Positions 50,576 to 60,396 are shown, counted from the first letter of the stretch. The stretch: DNA of 64,000 nt from CALCNS01 sp937897315 (GCA_036744005.1 DAINOJ010000006.1:55429-119428), one strand, 5' to 3'. Notes: a model not told the origin generated them from the sequence alone. Translations and numbers: made by a program.

Positions 50576-50890
50576 ATGATTGAATTAAACAAAGATAATT
50601 TCGATGCCGAAGTTCGTGAAGTTCAAGGTCCGGTGCTGGTAGACTTCTGGTCTCCCAAATGTGACCCCTGTATGGCGCTGCTTCCTTCCGTAGAGCAATT
50701 AGCGGTTGAGCTGGAAGGTAAAGTGAAATTCTGTAAGGTCAATGCCTTAGAAAATCGCCGTCTTTGCATTAAAGAAAAAGTGTTGGGACTGCCAACCATT
50801 CAGATTTACAATCATGGTGAAAAGGTTGTTGAGTTAACAAAAGATGATGCAACGGAAGCCAATATTCGTGCTGAATTAGCGAAATTTTAG
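50576..50890 (+). CDS. trxA: Thioredoxin (glycine reductase electron carrier)
   Basis: 104 residues with a complete thioredoxin fold. The active site is WSPKCDPC (Cys29, Cys32) instead of WCGPC; the altered motif is typical of thioredoxins in grd operons. The cis-Pro is in VLGLPTIQIYNHG. It passes electrons from the reductase just upstream to GrdA. ATG 50576 is chosen over GTG 50567 because AAAGGAGGTG fits it. A hairpin at 50902-50922 follows before grdE. Confidence 0.94.
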   Translation: MIELNKDNFDAEVREVQGPVLVDFWSPKCDPCMALLPSVEQLAVELEGKVKFCKVNALENRRLCIKEKVLGLPTIQIYNHGEKVVELTKDDATEANIRAELAKF

Positions 50891-50901
50891 TAGGGTTTAA
50901 A

Positions 50902-50922
50902 CTTGCACCCATACGGTGCAAG
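50902..50922 (+). promoter_or_regulatory. Short hairpin between trxA and grdE
   Basis: CTTGCACC (50902-50909) pairs with GGTGCAAG (50915-50922), loop CATAC, no T-run. It may protect or process the mRNA so that trxB-trxA and grdE levels differ. Confidence 0.6.
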
Positions 50923-50941
50923 AAATCAGGAGGTGAACCAT

Positions 50942-52228
50942 ATGCGGTTAGAACTGGGTTACATTCACATTAAAGATGTTCAATTTGGTGAAGCGACCAA
51001 ACTGTGCAACGGCACGCTTTATGTTAATAAGGCAGAAATGATTCAAGCTGTTAGCGGAGACGAACGCATTGCTTCCATTGACATCGACATCGTTCATCCG
51101 GGTGATTCGGTTCGAATTATCCCTGTGAAAGATGTTATTGAACCTCGGGTAAAAGTTGCCGGTCCTGGCAATGTTTTCCCCGGCATGCTGGGCAAGGTTG
51201 AGATGGTTGGCGAAGGCCGCACTCACGTGCTCCAAGGAATGTCCGTCATCACCACCGGAAAAATCGTTGGTTTCCAAGAAGGTATCATCGACATGACCGG
51301 ACCGGGTGCGGATTACACTCCGTTTTCCAAATTGCACAACGTAGTTGTGATCGCTGAGCCCAAAGCCGGCGTATTGCAACACGACCATGAAGCTGCTGTC
51401 CGTATCATTGGCTTCAAGGCTGCTGCTTACTTGGCTGAAGCGGGTCGCGAAGCCAAAGCAGACGAAGAAAAAGTCTACGAGCATTTGCCGATTTACAAAT
51501 CGGCTGAAAAGTTTGCTCATCTACCCAAAGTGGTTTATGTTTACATGCTGCAAACACAAGGTCTTCTCCATGATACCTATGTTTACGGTGTGGATGCCAA
51601 ACGTATCCTGCCAACATTGATTTCTCCTACCGAAGTCTTTGATGGCGCAATCGTTAGCGGTAACTGCGTATCCGCTTGCGACAAGAACCCGACCATCGTT
51701 CATTGCAACAGTCCGGTTATCACCGACTTGCTGGAACGTCATGGTGTAGATTACAATTTCATCGGTGTTGTCATTACCAATGAAAATGTAACCCTTGCTG
51801 ACAAAGAACGCTCTTCCAACTTTGCTACCAAATTGGTAGAAATGCTTGGCGCTGATGCTGTTATCATCTCTGAAGAAGGTTTTGGTAATCCAGATGCCGA
51901 CCTCATGATGAACTGCGTAAAGAACGAGAAAAAAGGCGTGAAAACCGTTTTAGTTACCGACGAATATGCGGGTCGCGACGGTGCTTCTCAATCATTGGCC
52001 GATGCCAATCCGTTAGCCAATGCTTGCGTCACTGCCGGTAATGCAAACGAAGTCATTCTCTTACCTCCTATGAAGAAAGTAATTGGTCATCCGGAAGTTG
52101 CCAATGTGATTGCTGGTGGTTGGAATGGTTCATTGAGAGCTGACGGTTCTATTGAAACCGAAATTCAAGTCATCACCGGTGCAACCAATGAATTGGGTTA
52201 CTTCACTTTGACTGCCAAACAAATTTAG
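50942..52228 (+). CDS. grdE: Glycine reductase component B, GrdE proprotein (alpha/beta subunits)
   Basis: 428 residues. GrdE is made as a proprotein that cleaves itself before Cys242, which becomes a pyruvoyl group used to bind glycine as a Schiff base. The site is visible in SGNCVSACDKN, where the first Cys is residue 242. N-terminal GYIHIKDVQFGEATK and AGGWNGSLRADGSIETEI near the end are family-specific. Together with GrdB it forms the glycine-specific component B. ATG 50942 follows AGGAGGTGAA; the frame opens earlier, over the hairpin. Confidence 0.95.
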   Translation: MRLELGYIHIKDVQFGEATKLCNGTLYVNKAEMIQAVSGDERIASIDIDIVHPGDSVRIIPVKDVIEPRVKVAGPGNVFPGMLGKVEMVGEGRTHVLQGMSVITTGKIVGFQEGIIDMTGPGADYTPFSKLHNVVVIAEPKAGVLQHDHEAAVRIIGFKAAAYLAEAGREAKADEEKVYEHLPIYKSAEKFAHLPKVVYVYMLQTQGLLHDTYVYGVDAKRILPTLISPTEVFDGAIVSGNCVSACDKNPTIVHCNSPVITDLLERHGVDYNFIGVVITNENVTLADKERSSNFATKLVEMLGADAVIISEEGFGNPDADLMMNCVKNEKKGVKTVLVTDEYAGRDGASQSLADANPLANACVTAGNANEVILLPPMKKVIGHPEVANVIAGGWNGSLRADGSIETEIQVITGATNELGYFTLTAKQI

Positions 52229-52274
52229 TTCTTTAATTTTAATAGAAAACAAACGTTGAAAGGAGTTGTCACAC

Positions 52275-52739
52275 ATGTTGAACGGAAAGAAAGTAGCGAT
52301 CCTTGGCGACCGCGACGGAATTCCCGGTGGCGCGATTGAAGCCGTCGTTGCAACAGCGGGTGCTGAGGTTGTATTCTCTACAACCGAATGCTTCGTCTGA
52401 ACCGCGGCAGGTGCCATGGACTTAGAAAATCAAGCTCGGATTAAAAAATTTGCAGAAGAATTAGGTGCTGAGAATTTAGTTGTAATTCTTGGTGGTGCTG
52501 AAGCTGAAGCCGCTGGCTTAGCTGCAGAGACTGTTTCTGCTGGTGATCCGACTTTTGCTGGTCCTCTGGCCGGAGTCTCGTTGGGACTCGCTGTATATCA
52601 TGTTGTTGAAGACGAAATCAAATCTGAATGCGATGCCGCTGTTTACGAAGAACAAATTGGCATGATGGAAATGGTTCTGGATGTGGATGCCATTAAGGCA
52701 GAAGTTAGTTCCATTCGCAAACAATACTCAAAATTCTAA
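52275..52739 (+). CDS. grdA: Glycine reductase component A, selenoprotein GrdA
   Basis: 154 residues with in-frame TGA (52398-52400) as Sec42. The signature ECFVU-TAAGAMDLE surrounds the Sec; the nearby Cys (CFVU) forms the selenide-sulphide pair that takes the carboxymethyl group from component B. C-terminal part (LGLAVYHVVEDEIK, QIGMMEMVLDVD) matches GrdA. Without Sec reading only the segment after the TGA would be called. ATG 52275 follows AAAGGAGT. It accepts electrons from TrxA and lies in the universal grdE-grdA-grdB order. Confidence 0.96.
52398..52419 (+). other. Sec codon and candidate SECIS hairpin in grdA
   Basis: TGA 52398-52400, then CCGCGGCA (52402-52409) folds with TGCCATGG (52412-52419) with one internal mismatch around a GG apex. 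Confidence 0.7.
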
Positions 52740-52775
52740 TTAAGGCAAACCACTTCCAACTTAGGAGGGAACACT

Positions 52776-54086
52776 ATGAAAAAGATTCGTGTGGTCCACT
52801 ATATCAACCAATTTTACGGCCAAATCGGCGGTGAAGACAAAGCTGATATAGCACCCATTTTAAAAGAAGGCTTTGTTGGTCCGGGTATGCAGATCAACAA
52901 CTTGTTGCAAGAACGCGGCGAAATCGTTGCGACCGTCATTTGCGGTGACAACTATTTCAATGAAAATTTAGACGAAGCGACTGATACCATTTTAGGTATG
53001 ATTGGTCAATTCAACCCCGACATCGTCATTGCCGGACCGTCATTCAATGCCGGTCGTTACGGTATGGCTTGCGGCGCTGTATGCAAGGCAGTCAGCGAAA
53101 AATTCAACATCCCAACCCTAACCGGTATGTATATTGAAAGTCCGGGCGTAGATGGATATCGTAAATATACCTACATTGTAGAAACCGCTAACTCTGCTGT
53201 GGGTATGAGAACCGCTCTTCCTGCTATGGTGAAATTGGCTCTTAAATTAGTGGATGGCGTCGAATTAGGCGATCCAAAAGAAGAAGGCTACATCGCTCGC
53301 GGTGTTCGCCGTAACTACTTCCATGCAGTTCGTGGATCCAAACGTGCTGTGGATATGTTGATTGCCAAAATCAACGACCAACCGTTTACTACTGAATATC
53401 CGATGCCCACCTTTGATCGCGTTGCACCAAACCCGCATATCGTTGATATGTCGAAGGCAACCATTGCTCTCGTCACCTCCGGTGGCATTGTGCCTAAAGG
53501 CAACCCCGATCACATTGAATCCTCTTCTGCTTCCAAATTTGGCAAGTATGACATTGAAGGATTTACCAACCTCACCGAAAAAACACATGAAACCGCTCAT
53601 GGCGGTTATGACCCGGTTTACGCTAACTTGGATGCCGACCGTGTTTTGCCAGTTGACGTTCTCCGTGAATTAGAAGCAGAAGGCGTCATCGGTAAACTAC
53701 ATCGCTATTTCTACACCACTGTTGGAAACGGAACCTCCGTTGCCAATGCTAAGAAATTTGCTGCTGCGATTGGCAAAGAATTGGTTGAAGCCAAGGTTGA
53801 TGCCGTTATCCTAACCAGTACCTGAGGCACCTGCACACGTTGCGGCGCAACGATGGTAAAAGAAATCGAACGTTGTGGTATTCCTGTGGTTCACATGTGT
53901 ACCGTTGTTCCCATCTCCTTAACAGTGGGTGCAAACCGTATCATCCCCACAGTCGCCATTCCTCATCCTCTGGGCAACCCGAATTTAACTCCGGAAGATG
54001 AAAAGCACATTCGTCGTAACTTAGTGGAAAGAGCTCTCAAAGCTTTACAAACTGAAGTTCACGTTCAAACCGTTTTCGAGAAATAA
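52776..54086 (+). CDS. grdB: Glycine reductase component B, selenoprotein GrdB
   Basis: 436 residues with TGA at 53823-53825 read as Sec350. The active site is LTSTU-GTCTRCGATMVKEIE, the family's UxxCxxC motif. N-terminal VVHYINQFYGQIGGEDKAD and FNPDIVIAGPSFNAGRYG are diagnostic. The Sec attacks the glycine Schiff base held by GrdE to form a Se-carboxymethyl group passed to GrdA. ATG 52776 follows AGGAGGG. A stop-based scan would split it into 52776-53825 and 53853-54086; the second part is not a separate gene. Confidence 0.96.
53823..53852 (+). other. Sec codon and candidate SECIS hairpin in grdB
   Basis: TGA 53823-53825, then CGTTGC (53838-53843) pairs with GCAACG (53847-53852), apex GGC, 12 bases after the TGA. 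Distance and size fit a bacterial SECIS. Confidence 0.75.
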
Positions 54087-54095
54087 TGTCATGTG

Positions 54096-54158
54096 GCCCC
54101 AAGCCTGAGCCGGAGCCTTGAGGCTCTCATGTCGCAACTTCGACACCAGGTTTGGGGC
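54096..54158 (+). promoter_or_regulatory. Three-way-junction RNA between grdB and grdC
   Basis: Outer stem GCCCCAAGCCTG (54096-54107) with CAGGTTTGGGGC (54147-54158), 12 pairs with one G-U. Inside lie two hairpins: GAGCC/GGCTC (54113-54117, 54122-54126; loop TTGA) and TGTCG/CGACA (54130-54134, 54141-54145; loop CAACTT). No clear T-run follows. It probably acts at the RNA level between the B and C component genes. Confidence 0.7.
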
Positions 54159-54192
54159 TCTTATTATCATAAACACTTTGGAGGTGTTTCCT

Positions 54193-55728
54193 ATGGCATT
54201 CCCTGTTATCAAAGGAACGGCATACGCACTCATTTATACACCGTCTCTGTTGGTTCATATGGGAACCACACAGACCGTTGAACGCATGTCGAATCCGAAC
54301 TCTGAGTATTTGAAACAAGTACCTAATCACCTTCGTTCTTACGAGGAGTGTGTGAACTATGCACCCAATCAAGTTTTCATCGGCAACCAAAGGCCAGATT
54401 TATTGAGAACAATGCCGATGCCTTGGTGGCAACATCCCATGACAAATGCTTCCCGTGATGGTAAATACGGTGAAATTATGCCGGAAGATGAGTTCATTGG
54501 CATGATTAAAATCGTCGATTCCTTCGATTTGGTTTTGCTGGAAGAGAGTTTCCATGCCGAAATCAGCACAAAACTGGCACTTCATCCACTCATGAATGAG
54601 GGAGACTTAAAGCGTCTTGGTAAACCGACCCCAGCTGCTGAAGTTGCAAAGCAAATCAATGAATTTCATGCAGAGCCATTAATGCTTGGTGATCGAGTAG
54701 CCGGATGCGTGAAACGTGCACATGAGAGTGATGTCTCTTTGACAGCACATATTATGACCGAAAACTTGGTAGCAAAAGCTTCTGGAACGTTGGCATTTAA
54801 GAACCTCATCGCCAAAACCGGTCTGGACGTGCGTGATGTAGATTATATTTTGGAATGCTCTGAAGAGGCATGCGGCGATATGAACCAACGTGGTGGTGGT
54901 AATTTTGCTAAGTCCATTGGAGAAATGGTCGGAGCCGTTAATGCTACTGGAGCCGATATGCGTGGTTTCTGTGCAGGTCCCGCTCATACCATGGTGGCTG
55001 CTGCAGCTTTGGTTCAAGCAGGTGTTTATAAAAACGTGGTCGTCGTGGCCGGTGGTGCCACCGCAAAATTGGGTATGAACGGTCGCGATCATGTCAAAAA
55101 AGACATGCCGCTATTGGAAGATACCTTGGGTGCATTTGCCTTCCATATTGGCGAAAACGATGGAGTGAATCCTGTGATTCGCACCGATATCGTTGGGCGT
55201 CATGTCATTGGTTCCGGCTCCGCACCGCAAGCCGTCATGCAAGCGTTGGTTCTAGATCCGTTGGTGCGTGCGGGATTAACCATTCCCGAAATTGAAATGT
55301 ATGCTGCTGAATTGCAGAATCCCGATGTGACCGTGCCGGCGGGTGCTGGAGATGTTCCATTGGCAAATTACAAAATGATTGCAGCTTTAGCCGTTATGAA
55401 AAAAATGCTGGAACGGAATGATGTTGCTACCTTCGGTGACAAACACGGAATGCCAGGGTTTGCACCGACACAGGGTCATATTCCATCTGGTGTACCCTTC
55501 TTAGGTCACGCTAGAGATATGATGCTTGAAGGCAACTTGAAAAATGCGATGATCATTGGTAAGGGATCACTGTTCTTGGCTCGCCTAACCAACTTGTTCG
55601 ATGGCGTTTCCTTTGTGATTGAAGCCAATAACGGCAAAGTGGACTCCAATAAAGGCATTGACAAAGCAGAAGTCCGTGGCATGATTGCCGAAGCAATGCG
55701 CGAATTTGCGAACAGCTTATCCAAATAA
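54193..55728 (+). CDS. grdC: Glycine reductase component C, subunit beta (GrdC)
   Basis: 511 residues. Component C takes the Se-carboxymethyl group from GrdA as an acetyl thioester and, with phosphate, gives acetyl phosphate. The sequence resembles FabH/PlsX-type acyl-transfer proteins; typical segments are LECSEEACGDMNQRGGGNFAKSIGEM and GFCAGPAHTMVAAAALVQAG with a conserved Cys (GFCAG). ATG 54193 follows TGGAGGTG; the open frame back to 54118 runs through the three-way-junction RNA and is unlikely to be translated. It lies 29 bp before grdD. Confidence 0.95.
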   Translation: MAFPVIKGTAYALIYTPSLLVHMGTTQTVERMSNPNSEYLKQVPNHLRSYEECVNYAPNQVFIGNQRPDLLRTMPMPWWQHPMTNASRDGKYGEIMPEDEFIGMIKIVDSFDLVLLEESFHAEISTKLALHPLMNEGDLKRLGKPTPAAEVAKQINEFHAEPLMLGDRVAGCVKRAHESDVSLTAHIMTENLVAKASGTLAFKNLIAKTGLDVRDVDYILECSEEACGDMNQRGGGNFAKSIGEMVGAVNATGADMRGFCAGPAHTMVAAAALVQAGVYKNVVVVAGGATAKLGMNGRDHVKKDMPLLEDTLGAFAFHIGENDGVNPVIRTDIVGRHVIGSGSAPQAVMQALVLDPLVRAGLTIPEIEMYAAELQNPDVTVPAGAGDVPLANYKMIAALAVMKKMLERNDVATFGDKHGMPGFAPTQGHIPSGVPFLGHARDMMLEGNLKNAMIIGKGSLFLARLTNLFDGVSFVIEANNGKVDSNKGIDKAEVRGMIAEAMREFANSLSK

Positions 55729-55757
55729 CCTTAACTCTAGTATTGGAGGTGGAATCA

Positions 55758-56912
55758 TTGGCTGAACTAAATATGAAAGCCATGATCGGTGAGGTTTTTC
55801 TGGAATTAGCCGATGCCTTAGAAACCGGTCAATTTGGGCAAAAAACAAAAGTGGCCGTCACAGTCTACGGTAGCGAACATGGTACAGACGAAATTATTCG
55901 TGGTGCAATGTTGGCACAAAAACAGAATCCGGATTTGCAAATTTGCTTGATTGGTCCCGAGAATCAAAGCGGGCTGACCACATTCGTTTGCGAAGAAGCC
56001 GATCAATACAAAAAAATGGAAGAATTACTCGACACAGGTGTGATCTCAGCTTGTGTCACCATGCATTATAGCTTCCCTATTGGTGTCTCAACAGTAGGTC
56101 GAGTCGTTACCCCGGGCCGCGGAAAAGAAATGATTTTGGCAACCACAACCGGAACATCTGCAACCGAACGTGTAGAAGCCATGGTAAGAAATGCGATTTA
56201 CGGCATTATTACGGCAAAAGCAATCGGTATTCAAGAACCGACGGTTGGTATTTTGAACGTCGATGGATCACGTCAGGTGGAACGGGCTCTAAACAAACTA
56301 AAAGAACAAGGCTACTCCTTCCGTTGGACTAGTTCTGCTCGTGCCGATGGCGGAGTGGTGATGCGCGGGAACGACTTGCTGATGGGATCTCCTGACATCA
56401 TGGTTACCGACACATTGACCGGTAATCTGCTCATGAAGATGTTCTCTTCCTTTACAACCGGGGGAGACTATGAAGCCAATGGATATGGTTATGGTCCTGG
56501 AATTGGTGAGAACTATGGGCGAACCGTCTTGATTTTGTCTCGAGCTTCCGGAGCACCGGTCGTCGCCAATGCCTTGGTGTATGCCGGACAGCTTGCTAAA
56601 GGTAATTTATGGCAAGTCGCTGCTCAGGAATTTGCTGCAGTCAAGAAGGCGGGTCTGGAGAGCTTATTCGAAGAAGCAAAGAAAGCTGCCGCTGCAGCTC
56701 AACCGGAAGAAGTTCAAGCGCCACCTAAAAAAGTGGTCACCGAGGAGATTACCGGTATAGACATTTTACAACTGGAAGACGCAACCAAAGTGCTATGGAA
56801 AATCGGTATTTATGCTGAGACGGGTATGGGTTGTGTGGGTCCTGTTGTATTGGTGGATCCGGCAGATCACGAAAAGGCGATTGAAGCCCTACGTAAAGCA
56901 AATTACTTCTAA
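55758..56912 (+). CDS. grdD: Glycine reductase component C, subunit alpha (GrdD)
   Basis: 384 residues related to PlsX phosphate acyltransferase. The acetyl-accepting cysteine is Cys359 in GMGCVGPVVLVDPAD. Other marks are VAVTVYGSEHGTDEII and GRTVLILSRASGAPVVANALVYAG. An Ala/Pro-rich linker (KKAAAAAQPEEVQAPP) separates the main body from the C-terminal Cys segment, so the tail may swing between partners. TTG 55758 is the start, after TTGGAGGTGG. It is the last grd gene and ends at a strong terminator. Confidence 0.95.
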   Translation: MAELNMKAMIGEVFLELADALETGQFGQKTKVAVTVYGSEHGTDEIIRGAMLAQKQNPDLQICLIGPENQSGLTTFVCEEADQYKKMEELLDTGVISACVTMHYSFPIGVSTVGRVVTPGRGKEMILATTTGTSATERVEAMVRNAIYGIITAKAIGIQEPTVGILNVDGSRQVERALNKLKEQGYSFRWTSSARADGGVVMRGNDLLMGSPDIMVTDTLTGNLLMKMFSSFTTGGDYEANGYGYGPGIGENYGRTVLILSRASGAPVVANALVYAGQLAKGNLWQVAAQEFAAVKKAGLESLFEEAKKAAAAAQPEEVQAPPKKVVTEEITGIDILQLEDATKVLWKIGIYAETGMGCVGPVVLVDPADHEKAIEALRKANYF

Positions 56913-56920
56913 CCTTTTTT

Positions 56921-56954
56921 AGAACCTCTTCCGTTCTGGAAGAGGTTCTTTTTT
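56921..56954 (+). terminator. Terminator of the grd operon
   Basis: AGAACCTCTTCC (56921-56932) pairs perfectly with GGAAGAGGTTCT (56938-56949), followed by five Ts. Confidence 0.92.
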
Positions 56955-57020
56955 AGGCAGGTATTTCGGTGAACGATAGCGAAATGAACCTAGTAAAATA
57001 TATCAAAAAGGATGAACAGC

Positions 57021-58439
57021 ATGGGATTAAAGAGTAAGCAAGAGATTTTGGCAGGTATTCCTCAAGTGGAGGTACTTCTGAAAACCAAACCCATACAAGA
57101 ACTGATCGAGGAGCACTCGCACCAGGTCGTAGTGGATGCTGTTCGAACGGTCCTAGCTAAAACCCGTCGGCAAATATTATCACAGGCGACCGATTGGTTT
57201 CCCGAAGAGACGATTAACAGGGACGAATTGATTCAAAATATTATACGTCAAACGAAGGCGAGTATGAAGCCTCATTTGCACGGGGTCATCAATGGCACCG
57301 GCACGATTTTACATACCAATTTAGGTCGGGCCTTGCTTTCTGTTTCGGCGAGCAAAAGGGTCATGGAAGTGGCAAGACGATACTCGAATTTGGAAATCGA
57401 CGAAGAATCCGGCGAACGCGGTTCGAGATACGATCATGTCAGTGGCTTACTGTGTCAATTGACCGGTGCAGAAGATGCCATGGTCGTGAACAATAACGCT
57501 GCTGCCGTCTTGTTGGTATTGGCAGCGTTAGGAGCAGGGAAAGAAGTCGTGGTTTCTCGTGGGCAATTGGTTGAGATCGGAGGGTCTTTCCGAATTCCCG
57601 AAGTCATGGAGCAAAGTGGATGTAAATTGGTTGAAGTCGGTTCCACCAATAAAACGCATCTGTCAGATTATGAAAAGGCAATCAATGAGCACACAGCCAT
57701 GTTGCTCAAAGCCCATACGTCCAATTACAGAATCATAGGATTTACAGCCGAGGTAGAAAATCATGATTTGGCTGCTTTAGCACATCAATATGGCTTACCT
57801 ATGGTGGAAGACCTAGGGAGTGGTATACTCATCGATTTAACATCATATGGGCTACCGGAACCAACTGTTCAAAGTAGTCTGGCGGCAGGCATCGACGTGG
57901 TAACCATTAGTGGCGATAAATTACTGGGCGGGCCACAAGCGGGAATCATATTGGGTAAAAAAGAGTATATCACAACCATGAAAAGACACCCTTTGAACCG
58001 TGCACTTCGCATTGATAAGATGACCTTAGCTGCATTAGAAGCAACTTTACGACTGTATCTAGATGAAAAGAAAGCCCTGCAGGAGATCCCTGTGCTAAGG
58101 ATGATGACGGAAAGCATCGATATCATCCGGCAGAAAGCAGACCGCTTATGGATGGACGTGAGTATGCGCATGGGCCCAGTTGCAGTTTGTCAGATGAAAG
58201 AGGTGTACTCAGCTGTCGGGGGAGGATCGATGCCTTTAGCGGAAATCCCCAGTGTGGCATTAGCAGTCATGCCCAAACATATGAGCGTCAATCAATTGGA
58301 TGAAGCGATGCGGCGCTACGATCCACCAATTTTTGGTAGAATTGCGAAAGATCAGTATTTACTGGACTTAAGAACCATTCAAGAAGATGAAATGATTCGC
58401 GTAGCAGATGGGCTCGTGGAAGTTTTGCAAGTAAAGTAG
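57021..58439 (+). CDS. selA: L-seryl-tRNA(Sec) selenium transferase
   Basis: 472 residues of the PLP-dependent SelA family. It converts Ser-tRNA-Sec to Sec-tRNA-Sec using selenophosphate from SelD. The PLP lysine is Lys300 in TISGDKLLGGPQAG; other marks are INGTGTILHTNLGRALLS and AEDAMVVNNNAAAVLL. ATG 57021 has AAAAAGGATG at better spacing than ATG 57012. It is transcribed separately from grd (terminator at 56921-56954) and is followed 7 bp later by selB. I could not find a clear promoter in the 66 bp upstream. Confidence 0.96.
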   Translation: MGLKSKQEILAGIPQVEVLLKTKPIQELIEEHSHQVVVDAVRTVLAKTRRQILSQATDWFPEETINRDELIQNIIRQTKASMKPHLHGVINGTGTILHTNLGRALLSVSASKRVMEVARRYSNLEIDEESGERGSRYDHVSGLLCQLTGAEDAMVVNNNAAAVLLVLAALGAGKEVVVSRGQLVEIGGSFRIPEVMEQSGCKLVEVGSTNKTHLSDYEKAINEHTAMLLKAHTSNYRIIGFTAEVENHDLAALAHQYGLPMVEDLGSGILIDLTSYGLPEPTVQSSLAAGIDVVTISGDKLLGGPQAGIILGKKEYITTMKRHPLNRALRIDKMTLAALEATLRLYLDEKKALQEIPVLRMMTESIDIIRQKADRLWMDVSMRMGPVAVCQMKEVYSAVGGGSMPLAEIPSVALAVMPKHMSVNQLDEAMRRYDPPIFGRIAKDQYLLDLRTIQEDEMIRVADGLVEVLQVK

Positions 58440-58446
58440 GTGTAAC

Positions 58447-60357
58447 ATGAAACACGTCATTGTCGGGACAGCTGGTCATGTGGATCATGGAAAAACGACC
58501 TTGATTAGAGCCCTGACCCAAATCGAAACCGATCGACTGAAAGAAGAACAGCAACGTGGGATCTCCATTGAGATTGGCTTTGCTTATTTTGATTTACCCA
58601 GTGGAAGAAGAGCCGGACTCATCGATGTACCCGGCCATGAGCGATTTATCAAGAATATGTTGGCAGGAGTGGGCGGTCTTGATGTCGTCATTTTGGTCAT
58701 CGCTGCGGATGAGGGTATTATGCCTCAAACCCGTGAACATTTGAATATCGTTTCCTTGTTGCAAGTCAAAAAAGGGATTATCGCTTTAACGAAAGCAGAT
58801 TTGGTCGACGCGGAGTGGTTGGATTTTATGCAAGAGGAAATCCGCGATCAACTTTCGCATACATTTTTGGCAGATGCCTGTATCATCCCTGTTTCTGCTG
58901 TAAGTAGGATGGGATTGGATGCTTTAACCCTAGAGATTGACCGAATTACAGAAGAAGTAGCAGCCAAAGACAGTTTTGGCGCAGCCCGATTGCCGATTGA
59001 TAGGGTGTTTACGGTCTCCGGGTTTGGTACCGTGGTGACCGGTACGTTGATCAGTGGCAGCTTACAAGTTGGAGAAAAAATGGAAGTGATGCCGGGGAGC
59101 ATGGAAACCCGCATCCGATCCTTACAAGTTCATGGACAAAAGGTGGATAAAGCATTTGCTGGGCAAAGAGTAGCTGTGAATCTTTCTGGTTTGGATGTGA
59201 GTGATTTAGAACGGGGTCATGTCCTCAGTAAGCCTGGATCCTTACAAACCACTATGATGTTGGATGCACGCTTACAGGTTTTGCCGGATGCGGTTAGACC
59301 CATTGAGCACCGAACAAGGGTACGTTTGTATATTGGGACCAGTGAAGTAATGGGTAGAGTAGTACCATTGGAAGAAGATCGCATTGAAATCGGATCCAAC
59401 GGACTCATCCAATTGCGGTTGGAAGAACCCATCGCTGCAGCAGAAGGTGATTTATTCATTTTGCGGTACTATTCACCTATGACTACATTAGGAGGGGGTC
59501 ATGTTATACAGACCAACCCTAAGAAAAAGACCCGATTCAAAACCCAACAAATCGAAGCATTGAGAATTTTAGAAAAAGGTTCTCCGGAACATCGCTTGTT
59601 GCAAATGTTGCATGAAATCAGTTATACCTTTCCCAGTCGCAGTGAATTTCTGGCGAGTCACTCCGAAATGGACAATGCAGATGATTATATAGAAGACTTA
59701 TTGCAAAAAGAGCAAGCGGTATCTTGGACCGCCGATCGTAAGGAAATACTAGTCTCTTCAGCGTACCTCCAAGAGATACTGACCAAAATGGAAGAGACAC
59801 TTGCTCAATTTCACCGAAAAAACCCATTGCGCTTGGGCATAAGTAAAGAAGAATTACGGAGTCGCATTCTTAGTCAAGTCAATAGCCGCTTTTTTGCTTC
59901 ATTGTTGTTGCATTGGGAGACGGATGAGAAACTGAAAACGACAACGAATTTGGTTGCTTTGCCCGAATTTTCAATACAAATGAATCCAGAGCAGTCACAG
60001 CTGTATCATCAGCTCAAAGAGCGCTTCGAAAAGAGTGGGTTTGAACCTCCTGGTAAAACGGATCTAATTACGGAATTTGCAAAAAACAAACACTTTTTAT
60101 CGGTATTGGAGTTACTAACAGAAGAAATGTTCATAGTTCGACTAACAGAAGAAGTATATTATTCAAAACTGGCATTGGAACGAGCAGAACAAATGCTGTA
60201 TCAGTGGTTTACCGATCACACGGAGATTAGTTTGGGAGAGTTTCGTGATTTGATTCAGTCAAGCAGGAAATATGCCCTTGTTCTCATGGAGTATTTTGAT
60301 GGTCAGAAGATTACTCAAAGACAAGGAGAGAAAAGAATCTTACGAAAAAAAGTGTAA
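58447..60357 (+). CDS. selB: Selenocysteine-specific elongation factor SelB
   Basis: 636 residues. The EF-Tu-like N-terminal half has G1 AGHVDHGKTTLIRAL, G3 DVPGHERFI and G4 TKAD, then two beta-barrel domains; the C-terminal half holds winged-helix domains that bind the SECIS hairpin. It carries Sec-tRNA-Sec to UGA codons in selD, grdA and grdB. ATG 58447 follows GTAGGTG. Seven bases separate it from selA, and tRNA-Sec follows downstream, giving the compact selA-selB-selC order. Confidence 0.96.
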   Translation: MKHVIVGTAGHVDHGKTTLIRALTQIETDRLKEEQQRGISIEIGFAYFDLPSGRRAGLIDVPGHERFIKNMLAGVGGLDVVILVIAADEGIMPQTREHLNIVSLLQVKKGIIALTKADLVDAEWLDFMQEEIRDQLSHTFLADACIIPVSAVSRMGLDALTLEIDRITEEVAAKDSFGAARLPIDRVFTVSGFGTVVTGTLISGSLQVGEKMEVMPGSMETRIRSLQVHGQKVDKAFAGQRVAVNLSGLDVSDLERGHVLSKPGSLQTTMMLDARLQVLPDAVRPIEHRTRVRLYIGTSEVMGRVVPLEEDRIEIGSNGLIQLRLEEPIAAAEGDLFILRYYSPMTTLGGGHVIQTNPKKKTRFKTQQIEALRILEKGSPEHRLLQMLHEISYTFPSRSEFLASHSEMDNADDYIEDLLQKEQAVSWTADRKEILVSSAYLQEILTKMEETLAQFHRKNPLRLGISKEELRSRILSQVNSRFFASLLLHWETDEKLKTTTNLVALPEFSIQMNPEQSQLYHQLKERFEKSGFEPPGKTDLITEFAKNKHFLSVLELLTEEMFIVRLTEEVYYSKLALERAEQMLYQWFTDHTEISLGEFRDLIQSSRKYALVLMEYFDGQKITQRQGEKRILRKKV

Positions 60358-60396
60358 GGTACTTCATAAAGAAGGCCAATGTAACAAATGTCGACC

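Noticed and set aside
50576..50890. TrxA as a selenoprotein or inactive thioredoxin because of its odd CDPC motif
   Set aside because: Both cysteines are encoded by Cys codons, and altered CxxC motifs are usual in glycine-reductase thioredoxins.
53853..54086. A separate small gene after grdB
   Set aside because: It is the in-frame C-terminal part of GrdB after the Sec codon.
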